64,000 nt of DNA, taken from the NCBI GenBank assembly GCA_963921795.1, contig OY997658.1, positions 49,441,523-49,505,522 on the forward strand. Reading direction: 5' to 3'. The DNA comes from Nannobrachium achirus (lineage: Eukaryota > Chordata > Actinopteri > Myctophiformes > Myctophidae). The notes beneath the pieces are model-generated. The model did no database searches. It saw only the letters and a program-made list of their open reading frames with translations, and had not been told where the DNA came from. Position numbers and translations under genes: made by a program. Shown piece by piece: positions 36,943 to 48,480 of the stretch (within the stretch, counting starts at the first letter, position 1; each line of letters starts with the position of its first letter).

Positions 36943-37249
36943 GAATGAACCTCAGCTTTATTTTTACTGGACTACTGTCGCGCCACCTGGCCAGTGATGT
37001 ATATCCCATATATGGAGAGTGGAGACCCCTGCATGATAGTCAACAATGTTGTGTCAAAACATGCCCATATATGGGCATTACCAAATATGGGCATTCCCAG
37101 ATATGTCCTGCTGTGGCAGTGGCAATGTAAACTTATGTTTTCTCATGCCAATAAATTGAAATTGAATTGAACTAAAAACGCGGTTCACACTCAGTCCACC
37201 AGGAGGAGCACTATTACTAAACTCGACACAAGTGGCTGAAGAAATGACT

Positions 37250-37517
37250 GCACACACCATAACCCTCCAAGTCCAATCAAATGTTAAAACGAGGACACGG
37301 TGACCAATCAAACAACACAAGTGCTGTGGTGGGCGTGGAAAGGGAAGTAGCTTGTAGTTGACAGCGTAGAGCTAACCGTTAGATATTCCTCATCATCCAG
37401 TGTTTCGTTATCATTAATAATTATCATAATATTTGATGTAACATCGCAGAGCGACTAGTCATTTCTGGAGGCTGCATTGTAAACATATAAACCAAAACAA
37501 CTATTCTTCTTTGAGAG
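37250..37517 (+). promoter_or_regulatory. emc9: Probable emc9 promoter and 5'UTR exon
   Basis: Contains CCAAT boxes near 37271 and 37304 and a GC-box-like gggcgtgg near 37330. It then runs to a strong donor, TTGAGAG|gtaaga, at 37517/37518. The emc9 start codon at 39365 sits 2 bases after a good acceptor (gtctcccag), so a separate 5'UTR exon is required. This is the best candidate upstream, but no transcript evidence is available. Confidence 0.4.
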
Positions 37518-37710
37518 GTAAGAAGAATATGCAAACAATAGTATCCTGCTTGGTTAGCCAGCATGCTAACGGTGCTAGCTTTCTGCTTTTGCTTGAATTC
37601 AGTTTATCATTGATGTTGTAATAATATGGATTTATGTATCTATGTTTGTTACTCCGTTTGAAACACTCTCTGAGCTAATATATCGGAGAGTGAGTTTCAA
37701 AACCGAGCTA

Positions 37711-37808
37711 GATGGATGGAGCTACTATGGATGGATGGATGGATGGATGGATGAGGATGGATGAATGCCATCCCATCCATCCATCCATCCATCCATTCAT
37801 TGGATGGA
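37711..37808. repeat. (GGAT)n / (ATCC)n fold-back tetranucleotide repeat
   Basis: ATGGATGG units switch to CCATCCAT units near 37765, so the tract can fold on itself. In the proposed emc9 5'UTR intron. Confidence 0.9.
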
Positions 37809-37832
37809 ATGCACATACATACATACTACACA

Positions 37833-38212
37833 TTGGTTCTCAAAGTGGGGTCTGGGGACCCCCAGAGGTCCTTGAGGGAGTTCCAGGGGGTCTCCATATT
37901 CCAGCTAAATTATAGTTAGGAACCAAATACCCCTATGGGTATGTAACTCAGAGAATTAACATTGATTTTACAATATAGATTGGGGTCTCAGAGATAGAAA
38001 TGCCATTAAATGGGGGTGTGTACTCTGTAGCCTAATGCATGTCAAACTGGGGGGGGGGGGGGGGGTCCTTGAAATTAAAATTGTTGGAAATCACTGCTAG
38101 AGCCGTAAAGAAATCTTCTCTTATGGGGGTCCTTGGCATATCTTTTCAAATGGGGTCCGCAGGCTAATAAGTGTCCATTTGGGGGTCCTTGACATGAAAA
38201 AGTTTGAGAAGA
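37833..38212. mobile_element. hAT-like MITE (TTGGTTCTCAAAGTGGGG ends)
   Basis: Starts TTGGTTCTCAAAGTGGGGTC and ends AAGTTTGAGAAGACACTG, with several GGGGGTCC blocks. A related element is at 46583-47050. Confidence 0.55.
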
Positions 38213-38525
38213 CACTGTCTACTAACATGCACTGTATAGAGAAAAAGGCTGCCATACTGAAGCAAACATATCAGTAGATTTTTTTCATGATTGAGACTGA
38301 GTACAAATGGATCCCAGTGCAAACAAGCCATTGCACTTTCTTGTGGTTTAATCAAGGGTCTTCAACAGGGGGTCCTCATAGTTACTACAAGGGGTCCTCC
38401 AAATCTTTGAGTGATAGGAACCTTTTTCTTCTTTTTTATATTAACCATTTGAACTCTAGTATTCATATTCTGAAAACTTTAGCCAAAAATAGCTGATCTA
38501 CAAGCTCACAGTGCCTCATTGAACC

Positions 38526-39020
38526 CACGGTGGCGCAGTGGTTAGCGCTTCGCCTCACAGCTAGAAGGTCCTGGGTTCGATTCCCGCCGGGGGACGCTGT
38601 GGGTGCTGGGGGTGTGTTTCTCCCTCCGCATCATCAGCGCCCACATCCTAGGTGGGGTCGGCGATAGGGCCTTTCTGTGTGGAGTTTGCATGTTCTCCCC
38701 GTGTCTCCTAGGGTTGATACCCTCACAAAAACATGCAGTAATCCTGGTCTCAATAATGCCTCCCCCTGGCCAGCCGGGGCGCCTGATGGAGGGGAAATGA
38801 ACTGGTTGGAATAAACGTGTTCCTTCCACGCGCTACGTTCATCAGGGGGATGGAACTGACAGGGGGAAATCCCCCCTGTCAGGTGAAAAGAAACAACTTG
38901 GACTACTCATGCATTGAAGGAAGCATGAGATCAGTCCGTTGTCTCCCCAGGGAGAGCAGAGCCCAGGATTACATAGGCAATTGGCACTGGGTGAAAATGG
39001 GTTGCAAAATCGTGGGATAA
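38526..39020 (+). mobile_element. DANA/mermaid-like tRNA-derived SINE, plus orientation
   Basis: A box TGGCGCAGTGGTTAGCGC, B box GGGTTCGATTCCC, then GTGTGGAGTTTGCATGTTCT. Matches 18985-19478 end to end. A palindrome-family half copy (38481-38520) directly precedes it. Confidence 0.87.
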
Positions 39021-39172
39021 AAAATATCTAAAAAATGTAAAAAGAAAATAGTTAAAGCATAAAATAATGATACACAATAATGTGTACCCGTTCTAAATGG
39101 GTTACAAGAGAAGTGAAGGCCAGTGGTTCTCAAATATCTTCATCATCTTCAAAATGTTGAGGAATAAAAAGT

Positions 39173-39330
<158 letters not shown>

Positions 39331-39364
39331 ACAGAGCTGTGTGTATTGCTTGTGTCTCCCAGCC

Positions 39365-39559
39365 ATGGGTGAGGTGGAGCTGTCCTGTCGCGCCTACGTA
39401 AAGATGTACCTTCACGCCTCGCTGTTCCCACGGTGCAGCATCAACGGACTGCTGTTGTCCTCCAGCTCACAAGGTGGCGCCGTCCTTGTCACAGACTGTG
39501 TCCCGCTTCTTCATTCTCACCTGTCACTGGCTCCCATCACACAGCTGGCCCTCACACAG
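39365..39559 (+). CDS. emc9: emc9 coding exon 1 (residues 1-65)
   Basis: Starts MGEVELSCRAYVKMYLHASL, then FPRCSINGLLL and the TDCVPLLHSHLSLAP block typical of the EMC8/EMC9 family. It ends phase 0 at ACA-CAG before donor gtatca. A GT repeat of about 150 bp lies about 35 bp upstream. Confidence 0.92.
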
Positions 39560-41264
39560 GTATCAGATTGACGATTCTGCTTGCGATAGGCTAAAATGGT
39601 GTGTGTGTGTGTGTGTGTGCGTGTGCGTGTGCGTGTGTGTGTGTGTTGGGGGGGGGGGGGGGGGGCAAGGCCTTGAGGATCGCCACAGGCATAAGTTGTT
39701 TATTTGTCACTGTATGAAACATACAACCAAATGTTGTTTAGTGCATACACATAAAGAGCATAATCATCAAAGAAAGATACACTGATAGAGCAACTTGATG
39801 ACAACATGGTAAGGCATGCACTGGCGGTGTAGTAGGCCACCAGTAGCATGGGTCATTGTGTAAATTTTGATGACCAGCAGTGGTGGTCAACAAAAAGAGT
39901 CTCCTCATTATTGGCGACAAAGAATGCAACGAAGAAATCCATGAATATACATTCTTTTGCCCAAAGGTCATGCCCACTTGCCCGAAAAGTCCATTATAAA
40001 AAGAATTAACATTCAATTTAACACTTATTTTGTTTTACTTCCTGGGGCTGCGCCATAAGAAATGTCATACCTGATTATTAATCCAAATTCCTACATAGCT
40101 ATGATTGAATATGACTATGGGTTCACAGCTATTTCATATTTTTAAGTGTAGCAACAGAGAAAACAGCACGTTATATCTGGTGTTGTGTTTATAGACGGTT
40201 GCGTCCCCGCACAAACAAGCACTTTCCCTGTCGGGCAACCTAAAAGTAAACTCCACCTGCCCTAAAGTTTTATTTACCTGCTGGGGGCAGGTGGGCAAGC
40301 CTTAAGCTCTGTCCAGACCGGCGAATTAGCGAAAGCGACGTGAATAAGCGAACCAAAAAGGCGAAGAATTCGCGATTCGCCTTTTTCCATACACACCAAA
40401 AAGCGACGCGAATATGCGTATACTATTCGCTTAATTCGCCTAAATACGAGGGGGTGATATCTGCCTGGCTGTAGCCACAGGAGAAAGGAGAAGAAAGGAG
40501 AGAGAGGAGAGGAGATCGAACGGACGGGGAAACAAATAAAACAATGGAAACTACATCCTCAAGTGATGATGACCTGGCCGTGGTTGTTAGCCTATTAAAT
40601 AAGAAAAAGAAAAAGAAGAATAGAAGTCTTCACCGGCGCACACAACCCATCACATCACAGAAGAGACAACACTCGTTCACCGTTCCCCCTCCGCCTAAAA
40701 CGAGGGGGTGATTATCTTTCTCTGGCGCAGGAAAAAGGAGAAGAGAAGAGAGGAGAGAGTAGAACGGAGGCAGGGTCCAGGGAAACAAATAGTAGGCCTA
40801 CACGGGCTCCCTGTTTGCGAGACAGTGCGCTCTTCGTATTATATCGCCTCTCTCTGCACGCGGTGCATTTGGCCAGAGAGAGAGGGGAAGGGGAGCAGAG
40901 CGTTCACCGTTCCTCCTCCGCCCGTGTCCCTGCATACTGGCAGGTCCCCGCAGCAGCTGGTGGAAAGTAACTAAAAGTACATTTACTTGAGTAGCCTGTA
41001 CTTGTAGATGAGTCCAATTTCCAGTACTTTCCTTCTACTCCACTACACTTCGGATCCTTTTGTATTTAATACCCAGCGATTTATTTTAAAACATTCGTCT
41101 TTTTGCAGTTATAAATTAGCCTAAAACATACATAAACCATGCTTTTACCAGTAATGCATTGGAGTACTTTTTCCAATCAGCCACGCTGCCACACAGAGAG
41201 AGACACGGAAAAGGAGAAAAACACTGTTCCCCTCGGCCTCAATGCAACGTGAAGGTCCCTCCAC

Positions 41265-41300
<36 letters not shown>

Positions 41301-44300
41301 AAATAGGGTAGAGTGAGCTTACTTTGATACACAGAGAGAGAGGAATTCGCCTTTGAACGTTCGCTAAATTCGACACAAGGGCGAATAAAAATCAGACGCC
41401 TTTTCGCTTTTTCGAAATTCGCGGTTGGTGTGGATGCTTCCATTGACTTTATGAGGTTTTAAACAAAAGGCGAATTATACGCTAATTCGCTATTCGCCAA
41501 TTCGCCCTCAGTGTGTACGGACCTTTAGTGTCAATGCCTGCTACTTAACTACAGTATGAATATGATTATGTGTTCACACTTGCTAGACTTACAATAGCCA
41601 AAGTGAACTGAAAAGGGCACATTATAGGTAAACAGTGCTCTTACAGACCAGAAGACAGAGCGCTCTGGCCACGTTCAGGTGTTTAGACATATCTTGTGTT
41701 GTGTTGATAGACAGTTGTGTCCCCTCTCAAACGAGCACTAACCTGGTCGGGCAACCTGAAAGCAAACTTCACCTGCCCGAAAGTTTTATTTACCTGCCAG
41801 GGGCAGGTGGCCAAGCCTTATTGTCAACGCCTGGGGGTGAACTATCCCTTTAAGTGGTTATTGCAAGTAACAAATAATTGTAATATTCTATGTGACTCCT
41901 TCTCATCCTCTCTCTCTCTACCTCTCCATTTAACCCTCTAAGGCCCGAATATAGAAATACTTGAAATAAAAAATTGAAAAAAATCAGATGGTGTTGTAGG
42001 AGTCCTATTAACACATATGGTGCCAACCCTGAGTTTCCCGAGTTTGTATTGGTACTACCGCTGTGCCAACCCCGAGTTTCCCGAGTTTGGGCCGTTTTTG
42101 AAAAACAAAAAAAACATTTTTTTGGGCCTCCAGAAATGTATTAGGCATGATCGCGATCGCGAAATTGCATGTTTAACCCCCATACCAACTCATTCTTTCA
42201 AACATGGCAGCCATGTTTGTTTACATCTGAAGAAAACATAATGGCTGATAAATCATGAATGCCTGAACGGATTTCCAAGCGGATTTTTTTGTTTGAAAGC
42301 TGTGAACAGCATCTACACACGTGGTGCATCATCTAGGCATGGGCGTGCACTTTTTACACAATTGCACAATTACATGGAAGTCTATGGTAACCATGGCAAC
42401 GCGAGACATTGAAGAGAAAAAATCATTGCAACATAAGTGTTAACTCATTTAGTGCCACCCCTTTCACCACTAGAGGGCGCCCAGTGGCCATAGAAAATCC
42501 CATAGAGATATGCTGGTATATGCGGAAGCCCTGCAGCCATGACTTGCCTGAACACTTTCCTTTGTGCATGTACAGGAAGAGGATGAAGTTAGCTTGAAGT
42601 TAGCTATTGGCTACCAAGCATTTTAGAAGCCTTATTTTCGTCAACTTAGCCATGATTAAACCTTGCACACCTCATGCATGGGAAAAAAACAGAGAAGAAT
42701 GAGCTCTAAAAAATCCAATGCAATCCTGGATTGCATTGGAGTGGATTTGTGCAGTTTGTTCACAGCTTTCAAACAAAAAAATCCGATTGGAAATCCGTTC
42801 AGGCATTCTTGAGATAATCGCCATTATGTTTTACATGTTATGTAAACAAACATGGCTGCCCTGTATGTTAGATGGGGTTGTATGGGGGTGGAACATGCAA
42901 AATCGCGATTGAAATCATGTTCACCAGATTTGATGGGGTCCAAAAAAAAAAAAAAAAAATTCAAAATTTTTTTTTTCAAAAAAAAAAGATTTTTTTTTTT
43001 TTTTTTTTTTTTTTAAAGCCGAACTTGTTCGGGATCGGCACTCTGCGATACGATAATAAAGCCGAACTAGTTCGGGATTGGCACAAGAGGAAAATGTAAT
43101 GTTTTTTTTCAAAAAAATGTTTTTGTAAGGTTTTATAGCTATAAATCAAAAATCATAAATTATGCTCTAATTTACATATGGGGGATATTTTTCACAATAA
43201 TAACATATGTACATGTTCTAGACATTCTAATGATCACCAAAAAAAATAGTACAGGCATTTTACTTATGTTTTTGTGAGGAATAGCTTCCATGAAAAAGTG
43301 AGATGTTGTTCGTCAAAACTCTGGAATGTCAGCGGGTGTGGCGGGTGTGAATGTCAGCCCCTGTGGGGGGTATTTATATGCAAATATTGTGGCCAATGGC
43401 ATTGTAATACTAAACAATAGAATCCAATGGTGATGTTTAGGTGGTAGGGGGAGCTAAAATAAAATGATTTAAACCTTTTTTTGGATAAAATACAAACGTT
43501 GTAATATTACAACCGTGGGCCTTAGAGGGTTAATCTAGAAATCATTAGGGATGGGACGATAATCGCTATTATCGTTTATCATGATAAAAAACACTCACAA
43601 TAATCGTATTGTGGAGATTTAAATTTATCGTGAAATTGTCCTCCGTCATGCACTGGGATCAATTCTCCTTTTATTTGCCAAGCTGCATATCCGGTTGGTA
43701 CCACTTTTCTTCTTCACTTTCTACCAATTTATTTAGCAAAGAATTGCAGATACAAGCTCACAAGCTCTGCTGACAAACGTTCCGCCCAGAATAATGGATG
43801 TTGGGGATATTTTGATTATCGTGATAATATCGTCAGTGGCTATTATTTTGGTCACAATAATCGTGACATGACATTTTCATATTGTCCCACTCCCATCCCT
43901 AGGCATCATGTATTGTCTGTGTTGTCTCAGGTGGACGTGTGGTGTTCACAGACCCAGCAGAGGATAGTTGGCTACTACCAAGCCAACGCCAGTATAGCAG
44001 ACAGCAGGTCAGTATTGCCACCAGTGTTGATTTTGACAGGGAATTTTGTTGTTGTGATCTTGTAGATCTGCTACACCTGAGTGCACCGAAACATAAAATG
44101 ACTAGAATGTCTTTTAGTTCTACTGGAGCTCTTCTCCACTTGTCCCTCCCTAACATTTTAGTCTAGTTTTTATTTGTTGACGAAATTATCAATATATTTA
44201 GTCTTAGTCATTGTGGTGGAATTCGGATCAATCAATAATCACTAGCCCTTACCCGTTCAAAGATATGAGCTCCGAAATGATGTGCAGTGTGTGGGTTATG

Positions 44301-47300
44301 GGATGTGCACTGTGCACACAGTATATGAGGGATGGAAAGTAACTTTAACTGGTGCTTGCATGATAATATGTAGGATCAATGTAAGAAATACCCGTTTTGT
44401 TTAATGGCTATAGAGATACTGTGTACCGATCTGCATGATTTTTGGACAAAATCTGTAACAGGGCCAGACAACCGACCCGCCCCCCCCAGCCCCTTCATAA
44501 TCAATGAATACATGATCTACTCTATAACGTCACAAATAATCAATCATGATAAACTCTAATCTACTGCAGTCATCATAGCCTAGTTTTTTATTTCATTTTA
44601 ATTTTGGTTGGTCAGTGAAAAAAGGTAGTCGACGAACATTTTTCGCCATAGTTTTAGTCGACGAAATCTCTCACCCAGGCCCCCCATTCAAGCATTGATT
44701 GATTGATTGAAGACTTTATTAGAAGTTTGCATAGGAAAAGGTACAGTTTCATGACGGTACAGTTCACTGGTACAAGGTCTACTAAAAGGAGATCCATGAA
44801 AAGACTAAGCTTATTTCCACTGGAAACCATTGAAGTATCTCATATAACATTGAATGACAGACAAATAGAACACAGTACTATGCAGTAAATATGTAAAGAA
44901 AAACAAAATAGAAGACAGTAAGTCAAAACAAACAGTATATACAAAGAAGGGGCAGGGGAGGGTAGGGTTGGGCTAGATTCTTTTTTACCAGTTGCGAACG
45001 GCTGCTGCCTGTAAGTGGTTTTTCAGGGCAATTTTAAAGGATGCTAGTGATCCACACTCCTTTGTGGCCTTCGGTAAGGCTTTCCACATTTTGGTGGTAT
45101 AGCAGAAAAAAGAGTTTGACCCTTTGTTGGTTTTGACTCTGGGTTGAAAGTGATCTGTGGCGCTGCCTCTGGTGTTGTAATTATGGACATCCTTAATGTT
45201 TATAAAGTATTTTGACAGGTACTTGGGTATCATAGTGGTGTAGTGTATCTTGTACACCAGGCCCATTGCAAGTTGCTGTACTCTGTCAACTACTCTGAGC
45301 CACCCCACTCTTAACTGGTGAGTAGCGGTGAGGTGAGTCTGATAGGGAAGTCTAAGCAGGACCCTAATTAGTTTATTTTGGGCTGTTTGTAGTTTAGTTT
45401 TCAGGGCTTGTTTAGTTTTCAGACAACATTTCTACTGCTGAGCCTGTTTGGACAGAGGATAAATTGTTGACATTCACGCAGTACCACTTGTCAACCAGTA
45501 GGTGTCCTACCTAACCACAAGATCTACTGTAAATGTCTCAATAGAACAGCAGTTTAGACAAAACACAACCACTGCAGCAGTAAAATAATGTTTGTTCACA
45601 CACAAAAATGTGATGGATTGCAGCACTAATGGCCAGCGAGAGCGTCCTCATGTTACCCCAAACTCCCAACCAAGAGGTTGCCGGTTCAGTGCCCACCCAT
45701 TATGCGCTTCTTTCTGACCCCTGCCCAAGGGTCTTTGCGTTGTATCCTCTCTACTTACTGTGTTGTGTGGCATCGCGACGCATTGTGAGCTTGTAGATCG
45801 TCTATTATGGAGTTACATTTATGTCTTTATTATCCAAGCAAAAGAAAAATATTTTTTCAAATGTCCGAAATGTATAAAGGGCTGAAGTGGGTAATGTACG
45901 CTCTGTAATAATAATAATCAAAATCTTCAAAGTAACTAGTAACTAAAGTGTTCAAGTGGAGTACAAGTATGATATTTGCCTCTGAGGTGTAGTGGACACT
46001 TAGTAAATGTACTTTGTTTCTTTCCACCACTGCACAGTGCACAGTGATCACTCTGTATTATCCGTTAAGAATCTTCCTCTTTCCTCCCTTTTGACCGTGA
46101 AGCCCCACGCCCTGCGCCTTGAAGATAGCCGACAAGATCGCTGAGCAGTTCAGCAATGCTGTTTTGTTAATGGTGAGCACCGCACAAAATTGCTATTTAC
46201 TCTTACTTGTTCCCAGGTTTTCGAGCGGTGCGAGCCGCTCCAATACATGGTTTGTACTATCTATATGTGTTTTTCCAAGGTATAAAATACTGATATTTGA
46301 CCGCCCACATGTGTCATGTGGGTCTATCATCATCTTCATCATCATCAGCAGCAGCACCGCTCACTTGACACGGGTGTGATTTGTTTTATTTTTGTATTTC
46401 TTTCTCTCTCTTTACCTGTACATTTTAAGAACGGTATTTTAGTTGTTTGGACAGATAATAGGTTTGATGCCTACCTGGTATCCTAGTTTCTATGAAGTTT
46501 TCTTTGCACTCTACTTACAGTAGGTGACTACGGTATTTGCCCTGTTGTTTATTAGGGTTAATTCCTCTCATTTTGCACTCTCTAGATCAGCGGTTCTCAA
46601 CCTGTGGTTCGGGACCCCCAGGGGGTCCCCAAATTATTTTGGGGGGTCCCCAGATTTTTAACTTAATGTGCAACATTGTTTTCTCACTCAACAGTAAACA
46701 AACCAACATAACGTTTAAGTGTATAGACTATAGAGGGTATCTAAACATTTCTACATTTACAATTTAAGGACTTTTTAATACCTCTAAAATGACAATTTAA
46801 ACATTGGGCAAAATGGCAAATATTAGAGGCAGAAATTGTGAAAATGGTCGATCTACATGGCGTTGTGAGCTGCTATTTTCACATGGCGTTGTGTTGCTGC
46901 TATTTTCACAATAGAACCGTGTTATACAAAATGTAATGCCTCAACTCTTAGTGCTCGTCAGGGTGGGGGGGTCCCCAGTTAAAATATGATTATTTTGGGG
47001 GTCGTGAGTGTCTGTAAATTTGAGCACAGAAAAGGACTGAGAACACCCTGCCTGTAGACATTTATTTTAATAGTGGTAGTGTTGATCGTGATGTCTGTGT
47101 TTCACATTCAGATTGACGGTGGGAAAATGTCTCCAGACGATCGGGCTCCTCCTATAGTGATGTATGAGCGCAAAGATTCACGATGGACCCTCAAAGACAA
47201 ACACACGTAAGAGCTAACCTCACTTAAAACCACTTAATGGGATATTTCACTACCTCAAAAAAGTCACCAGAACCAAGTACGGGTGTTTTCAATGGATCTA

Positions 47301-47999
47301 ACTTGGTTGAAATGGAGGACGAATAGTAAAAACAGCCCATCTACAAGAGGACATAAATTTAGATGATATATAATATCTTTCTTGACATTATTATTTTTCG
47401 TTACAGTACAACAATATTACTCTTTTAGATAATCCTGTTTACTCGTTTACTGAATACAAAGTAGGTCAAAGTTTAACATTTTCTAAAGGTTAACAAGAAT
47501 GTCTATTTCACTGTAGTTAAAATCTTCTAGGATGCCATTATGCATTTCCGCAGAATGGAGAAAGTCAACCGCTTCTGCCAGATATATAGGACGGGAAGTC
47601 TCGGGCGTTGGGCTGCTATGTCTGGCAGACTGCCTTGAAGGGTGATATGTCCCGTGTGTGTATTTAGAGCTACACAGTCCAGAATTGTTCTGTCTGACAA
47701 AATATGAATGCCAGGTTTAAAGTGGGTAATTTACAAGGGAAATGTCCAATTCTGTCCTATTATTTGTTACTGATGATGCTGTGGGGTGTGTTTAACTTGT
47801 GCTCATGTGACCCCCCAGGATAATGCTGAGACAGTGGGAAGAGACCCGAGCCATAGCCAGTCAGATGCTGGATACCGGAGATCACACGCTATTGGTGGAC
47901 TTTGACACTCACTTGGACGACATCACAAAGGACTGGACGAATCAGAAGCTGAATAACAAGATAGCGGAGCTGGCGTCGCCGGCCAATGGAACCGTGTAG
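39365..47999 (+). CDS. emc9: emc9: ER membrane protein complex subunit 9 (5 coding exons)
   Basis: Exons 39365-39559, 43931-44007, 46103-46172, 47112-47206 and 47819-47999 join to 618 nt, or 205 residues plus stop, with all phases consistent. EMC9, or its paralogue EMC8, is a cytosolic-face subunit of the ER membrane protein complex, which inserts tail-anchored and multipass membrane proteins. The fold is an MPN domain without the metal-binding JAMM residues, so it is structural rather than a protease. EMC9 rather than EMC8 is supported by the N-terminus MGEVELS..AYVKMYLHA, by VDVW at the start of exon 2, and by the PANGTV ending; human EMC8 starts MPGVKL and ends differently. Human EMC9 is 208 residues. 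Introns hold a PIF/Harbinger relic, a piggyBac-like element, hAT MITEs and a LINE fragment. Confidence 0.92.
40305..41524 (+). mobile_element. PIF/Harbinger-like element, non-autonomous
   Basis: Flanked by TTA (40302-40304 and 41525-41527). Ends AGCTCTGTCCAGACC and, inverted, AGGTCCGTACACACT; subterminal GGCGAATTAGCG / GGCGAATTGGCG. Contains a 55-codon open frame (see separate entry) and a nested hAT-like fragment at about 40955-41100. In emc9 intron 1. Confidence 0.75.
40544..40711 (+). pseudogene. Possible relic of Harbinger transposase N-terminus
   Basis: Open frame beginning METTSSSDDDLAVVVSLLNK, followed by a Lys run and SLHRRTQPI, then stop. The acidic start, Lys/Arg run and HRR..PI layout resemble the N-terminus of PIF/Harbinger transposases, but the frame ends before any catalytic region. 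Confidence 0.4.
41934..43529. mobile_element. piggyBac-like MITE, copy B, split by a nested element
   Basis: TTAA at 41930-41933 and 43530-43533; ends CCCTCTAAGGCCC and GGGCCTTAGAGGG. Outer parts match copy A (31821-32317), for example TCAGATGGTGTTGTAGGAGT and ACATATGTACATGTTCTAGA. The middle (42018-43088) is a separate insertion. Confidence 0.82.
42018..43088. mobile_element. Long-inverted-repeat DNA element nested in piggyBac-like copy B
   Basis: Left part (42018-42310) and right part (42760-43088) are inverted copies: GTGCCAACCCCGAG vs its inverse CGGGATTGGCAC, and blocks AAACATGGCAGCCATGTTTG and CTGAACGGATTTCCAAGCGG are mirrored. Arms are about 280 bp. Doubled outer motif GCCGAACTNGTTCGGGAT on the right end. 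No coding. Confidence 0.75.
43546..43901. mobile_element. hAT-like MITE next to emc9 exon 2 acceptor
   Basis: Ends TAGGGATGGGACGATAATC and TTGTCCCACTCCCATCCCTA; flanks GAAATCAT and GGCATCAT are a 6-of-8 duplication. The right end is about 29 bp upstream of emc9 exon 2, so it sits against the pyrimidine tract/branch-point region. Confidence 0.8.
43931..44007 (+). CDS. emc9: emc9 coding exon 2 (residues 66-91)
   Basis: 77 nt after acceptor gttgtctcag. Encodes VDVWCSQTQQRIVGYYQANA and SIADS. The GYYQAN motif is a family hallmark. The donor is gtcagt. Confidence 0.93.
44242..44430 (-). mobile_element. Helitron-like fragment (3' end), copy 3
   Basis: Minus-strand end GAACGGGTAAGGGCTAG followed by T. 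Body matches the right half of 58423-59014 (ATCATTTCGGAGCTCATATC, AACCCACACACTGCACATCA). Confidence 0.7.
44695..45425 (-). mobile_element. LINE 3' fragment with reverse-transcriptase C-terminal coding
   Basis: Minus-strand frame (stop about 44985) reads KTKLQTAQNKLIRVLL, GWLRVVDRVQQLAMGLVYKI, YNTRGSATDHFQPRV, SFFCYTTKMWKALP and SLASFKIALKNHL, the conserved C-terminal region of CR1/L2-like ORF2 proteins. The 3' end is AATAAAGTCTTCAATCAATC with a short ATTG repeat. In emc9 intron 2. Confidence 0.8.
46103..46172 (+). CDS. emc9: emc9 coding exon 3 (residues 91-114)
   Basis: 70 nt. Encodes PTPCALKIADKIAEQFSNAV and LLM, then donor gtgagc. The acceptor ag at 46101-46102 makes Ser across the junction and aligns with the human EMC9 SPxPLALKIA region. 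Confidence 0.88.
46583..47050. mobile_element. hAT-like MITE (CAGCGGTTCTCAACCTGTGG)
   Basis: Left end CAGCGGTTCTCAACCTGTGG with GGGGGTCCCC blocks; right end GAAAAGGACTGAGAACACCC. In emc9 intron 3, about 60 bp upstream of exon 4. Contains two half copies of the dispersed palindrome (46846-46912). Confidence 0.6.
47112..47206 (+). CDS. emc9: emc9 coding exon 4 (residues 115-146)
   Basis: 95 nt. Encodes IDGGKMSPDDRAPPIVMYER and KDSRWTLKDKH, then donor gtaaga; it matches the family APxIxVYExxxxRW segment. Confidence 0.9.
47819..47999 (+). CDS. emc9: emc9 terminal coding exon 5 (residues 146-205 and stop)
   Basis: 181 nt after acceptor cccccag. Encodes LRQWEETRAIASQMLDTGDH, then TLLVDFDTHLDDI and DWTNQKLN, the conserved C-terminal motif. 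Ends PANGTV and TAG at 47997-47999. Confidence 0.93.
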
Positions 48000-48293
48000 A
48001 GGAGTATTATTAGTTAGAATAGCTTTGTAAAAATGCATCCCAGATTTATTTAATTTAAAAGTCTTCTCCGATGTACATTCAGAGATTATCACTAACTGTT
48101 ATACACATGACACGTGTAACATAGGTTAGAGAAATATGACATTTATTTTTAATGCCCTTTGTGTTTCGACAGAGACATGGAAAAAGAGTACATATGCATA
48201 AATAACAATACAAATATTTACAGCTTGGTAGTTCTGCAGACACACCATTCTCTACCCACGACACCAAGATTACACACATGGATTAAAGCCAAA

Positions 48294-48299
48294 AATAAA
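48294..48299 (+). terminator. emc9: Candidate emc9 polyadenylation signal
   Basis: AATAAA about 295 nt after the emc9 stop; this would give a short 3'UTR. It is the first canonical plus-strand hexamer I noticed. Confidence 0.45.
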
Positions 48300-48394
48300 A
48301 TTGCACGACTGAAACATTTTTGTGAGGCCAAGTCTTAATCTGTGACTTGTGAAAGGCATGAAAGGATTAAGGACCCCTTAATAAATAACTAATC

Positions 48395-48480
48395 ACCGAA
48401 AATAGCTGATCTACAAGTTCACAACATGTCACACTGTGCGACTGTGTAGTGAGCTTGTAGATCAGCCATTTTTTCCGATG
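48395..48480. repeat. Dispersed palindrome family copy
   Basis: CGAAAATAGCTGATCTACAA ... GAGCTTGTAGATCAGCCATTTT, centre with GTCACACTGTGCGAC. Lies between emc9 and irf9; a half copy is at about 48880-48935. Confidence 0.85.

Noticed and set aside
37711..37808. CRISPR-like array
   Set aside because: Simple tetranucleotide repeat; no spacers, and the genome is vertebrate.
38526..38600. tRNA-like A and B boxes
   Set aside because: Head of a dispersed SINE shared with 19478, without a complete tRNA cloverleaf; not a tRNA gene. The same applies to 3917-4010.
39365..47999. Assignment as emc8
   Set aside because: N-terminus MGEVELS, VDVW and the short first-exon loop match EMC9; EMC8 begins MPGVKL and has a longer insertion before the VDCIPLF motif.
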